NCBI GenBank assembly: GCA_023442945.1
Contig: JAEZWW010000040.1
Span: 59,470 to 123,469 of the forward strand
Direction: 5' to 3'
DNA length: 64,000 nucleotides
From: Pseudomonadota bacterium
Lineage (GTDB): Bacteria; Pseudomonadota; Gammaproteobacteria; Burkholderiales; Burkholderiaceae_C
The notes under the pieces are model-generated. The model saw only the letters and a list, made by a program, of their open reading frames with translations, did no database searches and was not told the DNA's origin. How positions within the stretch are numbered: the first letter of the stretch is position 1; the number at the start of each line of letters is the position of its first letter. The position numbers and the translations under genes are program-made. Shown one piece after another: positions 59,948 to 64,000 of this stretch.

Positions 59948-62900
59948 TCATACCTCCGCCATACCAACCGCAGACTCCATATCCACGGCCACGATCCGCG
60001 ACACACCCTGCTCCTGCATGGTCACGCCGATCAGCTGTTCGGCCATTTCCATGGCAATCTTGTTGTGGCTGATGAACAGGAACTGCGTGCCCTGCCCGCT
60101 CATCTTGGTGACCAGCTTGGCATAGCGCTCGGTGTTGGCGTCGTCCAGCGGCGCGTCGACCTCGTCCAGCAGACAGAACGGCGCGGGGTTCAGCTGGAAG
60201 ATGGCGAACACCAGCGCGATCGCCGTCAGCGCCTTTTCGCCGCCCGACAGCAGGTGGATGGTCTGGTTCTTCTTGCCCGGCGGCTGGGCCATGACCTGCA
60301 CGCCGGAGTCCAGGATCTCCTCGCCCGTCATCACCAGCTTGGCGTTGCCGCCGCCGAACAGCTCGGGGAACATGCGGCCGAAATGCTCGTTGACGGTGTT
60401 GAAGGTGCTGCCCAGCAGCTCGCGCGTTTCGCCGTCGATCTTCTTGATGGCGTCTTCCAGCGTGGTCATCGCCTCGGTCAAATCGGCCGACTGCGCGTCC
60501 AGGAAGGTCTTGCGCTCGCGTGCGCTGGTCAACTCGTCCAGCGCGGCCAGGTTGACGGCGCCCAGCGCCTGGATCTCGCGGTGCAGGCGGTCGATTTCGC
60601 CTTGCAAACCCGTCAGGCGCACATTGCCTTCGGCGATCGACTGGCTGACGGCGGCCAGGTCGGCCTCGGCATCGGCCAGCAGTTGCGTGTACTGCTCGGT
60701 GCCCAGGCGCGCGGCCTGCTCCTTCAATTGGAACTCGGTGATGCGCTGGCGCAGCGGGTCGAGTTCGCGCTCCAGCTTCATGCGCCGCTCGTCCGACGCG
60801 CGCAGCTTGGCCGTGAGGTCGTCGTAGCTGCTGCGCTGCGCCCCCAGGGCCTGTTCGCGCTCCAGCTTCAGCGCCAGGGCGGACTGCAGCCCGGCTTGCG
60901 CAGCGGCGTCGGTCAGGCGGCCCAGCTCTTCGGCGGCGCGCTGCTGTTCGGTGTCGATCGCGCCGCTTTGCTGCGCGGCGGTGTCGATGGTGCGGGCCAG
61001 CTCGCCACGGCGCGCTTCCAGGCTGCGCTGGGCGAAGGTCGCTTCCTGCGCCTGGCGTTCCAGCGTGCGCTGCTGCTCGCGCGCTTCGGCCAGCTTGCGC
61101 TCGGCCTCGATCACGCGTTCGTCCAGCTGGGCGTGGCGCTCCTGCGTGTCGGCCAGCTGCATGTCCAGCTCTTCAAAGCGCGCTTCGGCCGTCACGCGGC
61201 GCTCTTGTAGCGCCTCCAGGCCCGCATCCACCTCGGCCAGGTCGCCGGCGATCTGCTCGCTGCGCGCGCGGGTCTGCTCGGCCAACTGGCTCAGGCGCAG
61301 GGTTTCGACCTGCAGTTCGTGCGCGCGCTGCTGTGCCTCGGCGGCTTCGCGGCGCGACGTGACCAAGCGCTGCGACGCATCGCTGTACGCCGCTTCGGCG
61401 CGCACCAGCCCGCTGCGCGCTTCTTCGTTGATCAGTTGCTGCGCGCGCAGCTGCTTGTCCAGGTTTTCGATTTCCTGCGCGCGCGCCAGCAGGCCGGCCT
61501 GCTCGGAATCGGGCGCGTAGAAGGTGACGCTGTGTGCGCTGACGGCGTGGCCAGTCGACACGTAGATCGCCTCGCCCGCCTTCAGCTGGCCGCGCTGCGC
61601 CAGCGCGTCGTCGAGCGTAGGCGCAGTGTAGCAGCCGGCCAGCCAGTCGGCCAGCAGCGCCTTCTGGCTGGCGTCGTGCAGGCGCAGCAGGTCGGCCAGC
61701 GCGGGCAGCGATCCGCCTGCGGCCGGCACCGCGCCGGTGGGCGGGCTGTAGAAGGCCAGCTTGGCCGGCGGCGCGTCGCTGGCGAAGGCTTTCACCATGT
61801 CGATGCGGCTGACTTCCAGCGCGGCCATGCGTTCGCGCAGGGCGGCTTCCAGGGCGTTTTCCCAACCGGCTTCGACGTGGATGCGGCTCCACAGGCCTTG
61901 CAGGCCGTCCAGCCCGTGTTTTTTCAGCCAGGGCTGCAGCTTGCCGTCGGTCTTGACCTTGTCTTGCAGCGCCTTCAGCGCGTCCGACCGCGCCGACAAG
62001 TCGCTTTGCCGCGCCGATTCGGTGTTGACGGCCTGCTGCGCCGCGCGGCGCGCTTCGTCCAGCTGGGGCACGCTGTCCTGCAGCTCGTGCAGGCGCGCGT
62101 CGGCCACTTCGTGGGCTTCTTCGGCGGCGGCCAGTTGCTCCTGCAAATGCAGCAGGCGCTGCTCGTCCGGCGCGGCCAGGGCGTTTTGGTCGGTCGCCAG
62201 GCGTTCGCGCCGCTGGTTCAGCTGGCGCGATTGTTCTTCGATGCCGCGCTGCTCGGCCGCCAGCACCTGGATCTGCTGCTGCACCTGCGCCACCGCCGTG
62301 CGCTGCTCGGTCGCCTTGCCCTGCGCAGCGCGCAGCGCGTCTTCCATGTCGGGCAGCGACTGCTGCTGGTCTTCCAGCTGCGCGGCCAGGGTGATGTGGC
62401 GGTCTTCCGCCTCGGCGGCCTGTTCGGCCAGGGTTTCGATTTCGGCCTCGGCCTCGGCCTTGCGCTCAGCCCAGTGGGCGAGCTGTTCCTTCAGCTGCAC
62501 CAGCCGCGCTTCAGCGCGCTGGCGGCCTTCGACGACGAAGCGGATCTCGGCTTCCAGCCGCCCCACCTCCGCGCTGGCCTCGTACAGCAGGCCCTGCGCC
62601 TGGTTGACCTGGTCGCCGGCGGCGTAATGGGCCTGACGCACGGCTTCAAGATCGGCCTCGACATGGCGCAGATCGGCCAGGCGCGATTCCAGCTCGTTCA
62701 CCGCCTTTTCGGCGTCGGCCTTGAGCTTGACCTGGCCCTCTTCCGCTTCGGCACGCTTCAAAAACCAGAGCTGGTTCTGCTTGAGCGCCGCGCCCGCCTG
62801 CAGGCTTTGGTACTGCTGGGCAACGGCGGCCTGGCGTTCGAGCTTGTCCAGGTTGGTGTTCAGCTCGCGCAGGATGTCTTCGACGCGGGTGAGGTTCTCG

Positions 62901-63463
62901 CGCGTGTCGGACAGGCGGTTTTCCGTCTCGCGGCGGCGTTCCTTGTACTTGGACACGCCGGCCGCTTCTTCCAGGAACAGGCGCAGCTCTTCCGGGCGGC
63001 TTTCAATGATGCGGCTGATCGTGCCCTGGCCGATGATGGCGTAGGCGCGCGGGCCCAGGCCCGTGCCCAGGAACACGTCCTGCACGTCGCGGCGGCGCAC
63101 CGCCTGGTTGTTGATGTAGTAGCTGCTGCCGCCTTCGCGCGTCAGCACGCGCTTGACGGCGATCTCGGTGAACTGGCTCCACTGGCCGCCGGCGCGGTGG
63201 TCGGCGTTGTCGAACACCAGCTCGACCGAGGACCGGCTGGCCGGCTTGCGGCTGGTGGTGCCGTTGAAGATGACGTCCTGCATGGACTCGCCGCGCAGCT
63301 CGGACGCCTTGGATTCGCCCAGCACCCAGCGCACCGCGTCCATGATGTTGGACTTGCCGCAGCCATTGGGCCCGACCACGCCGACCAGCTGCCCCGGCAG
63401 CATGAAATTGGTGGGTTCGGCGAAGGACTTGAAGCCCGAAAGCTTGATCGAGTTGAGTCGCAC
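59948..63463 (-). CDS. smc: Chromosome segregation protein SMC
   Basis: A 1171-residue SMC ATPase that compacts and segregates the chromosome with ScpA/ScpB. The N-terminal head has MRLNSIKLSGFKSFAEPTN and Walker A GPNGCGKSN (about 32-40). Long coiled coils flank a hinge near residues 500-650, and the C-terminal head shows HLLSGGEKALTAIALVFAIF and FCLLDEVDAPLDDANTERYA (Walker B). Length is full. zipA and ligA follow on the same strand. Confidence 0.97.
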   Translation of the reverse strand: MRLNSIKLSGFKSFAEPTNFMLPGQLVGVVGPNGCGKSNIMDAVRWVLGESKASELRGESMQDVIFNGTTSRKPASRSSVELVFDNADHRAGGQWSQFTEIAVKRVLTREGGSSYYINNQAVRRRDVQDVFLGTGLGPRAYAIIGQGTISRIIESRPEELRLFLEEAAGVSKYKERRRETENRLSDTRENLTRVEDILRELNTNLDKLERQAAVAQQYQSLQAGAALKQNQLWFLKRAEAEEGQVKLKADAEKAVNELESRLADLRHVEADLEAVRQAHYAAGDQVNQAQGLLYEASAEVGRLEAEIRFVVEGRQRAEARLVQLKEQLAHWAERKAEAEAEIETLAEQAAEAEDRHITLAAQLEDQQQSLPDMEDALRAAQGKATEQRTAVAQVQQQIQVLAAEQRGIEEQSRQLNQRRERLATDQNALAAPDEQRLLHLQEQLAAAEEAHEVADARLHELQDSVPQLDEARRAAQQAVNTESARQSDLSARSDALKALQDKVKTDGKLQPWLKKHGLDGLQGLWSRIHVEAGWENALEAALRERMAALEVSRIDMVKAFASDAPPAKLAFYSPPTGAVPAAGGSLPALADLLRLHDASQKALLADWLAGCYTAPTLDDALAQRGQLKAGEAIYVSTGHAVSAHSVTFYAPDSEQAGLLARAQEIENLDKQLRAQQLINEEARSGLVRAEAAYSDASQRLVTSRREAAEAQQRAHELQVETLRLSQLAEQTRARSEQIAGDLAEVDAGLEALQERRVTAEARFEELDMQLADTQERHAQLDERVIEAERKLAEAREQQRTLERQAQEATFAQRSLEARRGELARTIDTAAQQSGAIDTEQQRAAEELGRLTDAAAQAGLQSALALKLEREQALGAQRSSYDDLTAKLRASDERRMKLERELDPLRQRITEFQLKEQAARLGTEQYTQLLADAEADLAAVSQSIAEGNVRLTGLQGEIDRLHREIQALGAVNLAALDELTSARERKTFLDAQSADLTEAMTTLEDAIKKIDGETRELLGSTFNTVNEHFGRMFPELFGGGNAKLVMTGEEILDSGVQVMAQPPGKKNQTIHLLSGGEKALTAIALVFAIFQLNPAPFCLLDEVDAPLDDANTERYAKLVTKMSGQGTQFLFISHNKIAMEMAEQLIGVTMQEQGVSRIVAVDMESAVGMAEV

Positions 63464-63756
63464 TGGCGCGCAGCCCGCACGGGGCGCTAAAAGGAACGGG
63501 GCAAACCACCGATGATACCGTGCGGCAGCCCGCGCCCCGGGCGGCCAGCGGGGGCTTCACACCCTGTTTCTCGCCAGAAAATACTCCTGAATTCGTAGCT
63601 GGCCGCGCAGGTGGCTGTAGGGCCAGAGGCCAATTTCATTCAAAACCCGCCCAAAAGCACGTTGGCCGGGCGGCGATGACGCCGTCCGGCCAACTGGGGG
63701 CGCCGCGCACCGGCCGGGCCGGCCAGGTGGCGGGCGCCAGGGCCTGCGCCGCCCGA
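63464..63756. other. Gap upstream of smc with one repeat copy
   Basis: A well-conserved dispersed-repeat copy lies at 63583-63637. The rest is GC-rich, with no gene evident; it should hold the smc promoter. Confidence 0.5.
63583..63637 (+). repeat. Dispersed repeat copy upstream of smc
   Basis: TAGCTGGCCGCGCAGGTGGC, TGTAGGGCCAGAGGC and CAATTTCATT; close to consensus. Confidence 0.88.
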
Positions 63757-64000
63757 TCAGCCCGCGCAGGCCTTGCCGTGCGAGGCGTAGAAGCCCTTGG
63801 CCTTGGCGTCGGCTTCGCTCATGTACTCGCCCTTCTTGGTCTTGCCGAAGAACTTGTCGTTCGCGCAGTGGTAGACCTTGGTCGCGTCGTTGGCCCAGAC
63901 CTGGCCGGCGGCGGCGCCGGGCGCCGGCGCGGTGGCCGGGGCCGGTTTGGCGCCCGTCACGGCAGCGGCAGGCTTGGCGGCCACGGGCGCGGCCTTGGCG
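63757..64000 (-). CDS. Small exported-type protein, 5' end outside window
   Basis: The visible 81 residues or so end HCANDKFFGKTKKGEYMSEA followed by DAKAKGFYASHGKACAG. An Ala/Pro/Lys-rich linker lies before VWANDATKVYHC. The two cysteines and the YMSEADAKAKG motif recur in small exported proteins of Burkholderiales with no assigned function. A GTG at 63984 is in frame, but the frame remains open to the edge, so the true start and signal peptide lie outside. Confidence 0.6.
   Translation of the reverse strand, partial: AKAAPVAAKPAAAVTGAKPAPATAPAPGAAAGQVWANDATKVYHCANDKFFGKTKKGEYMSEADAKAKGFYASHGKACAG

Noticed and set aside
61319..63490. 723-codon open frame opposite smc
   Set aside because: Composition is that of a shadow frame and smc is clearly the real gene.

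Overview
The window is about 64 kb of GC-rich chromosomal DNA from a betaproteobacterium, most likely of the order Burkholderiales and probably the family Comamonadaceae. The evidence is the conserved blocks purM/AI-2E permease/hda/HAD/pcnB and smc-zipA-ligA, a phasin gene, a DUF3579 gene, IPTL-CTERM surface proteins, and a dispersed short repeat that resembles ones I recall from this family. The genus cannot be fixed from the sequence alone. I see no rRNA, tRNA, CRISPR array, prophage or intact insertion sequence.

Layout. 1-5.3 kb: pcnB (cut by the left edge), a HAD phosphatase and hda on the minus strand, divergent from purM and an AI-2E-type permease. 5.3-8 kb: an AT-rich leader and a secreted Ig-repeat protein. 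8-11.2 kb: a SirB1-like gene, murJ and rpsT. 11.4-14.5 kb: an M20 amidohydrolase plus diaminopropionate ammonia-lyase, divergent from an Lrp-type regulator. 14.5-18.2 kb: a membrane protein, DUF3579, argD-argF. 18.3-23.2 kb: a compact seven-gene minus-strand operon (roadblock protein, Aer-like PAS protein, signal-less PhnD-like binding protein, two unknowns, Ras-like GTPase, second roadblock-like protein). This is the best candidate for an undescribed signalling module. 23.4-29.7 kb: a YkgJ protein and the tryptophan-to-anthranilate genes kynB, kynU and kynA, with a lactate-permease-family transporter and an XRE-cupin regulator between them. 29.7-32.7 kb: an AT-rich acquired-looking patch and small membrane genes. 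32.7-41.6 kb: an Na+/H+-antiporter-like protein, pncB, an ABC binding protein, mmsA, an overlapping HDAC/thioesterase/nitroreductase operon, and phaP. 42-47.3 kb: a second IPTL-CTERM protein with a poly-C tract, an arsRIBC operon, and two facing gene remnants. 47.3-55.2 kb: a GNAT gene, a Fur-box iron-binding protein, a third IPTL-CTERM protein, a PQQ-type sugar dehydrogenase, a C40 peptidase, def and a lipoprotein. 55.3-64 kb: a ROK kinase, ligA, zipA, smc and a partial small exported protein.

The most striking sequence-level feature is a roughly 55-bp imperfect-palindromic repeat present 23 times (one copy weak). Most copies lie between genes, but three lie inside coding sequence in the same orientation and the same reading frame (pcnB, ligA and the signal peptide of the PQQ-type dehydrogenase). 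Others supply the start codon of ligA and the stop codon of hda. Other points are a C11 tract that puts a surface-protein gene out of frame with its ribosome-binding site, and a prfB-like +1 frameshift arrangement in a small membrane gene.
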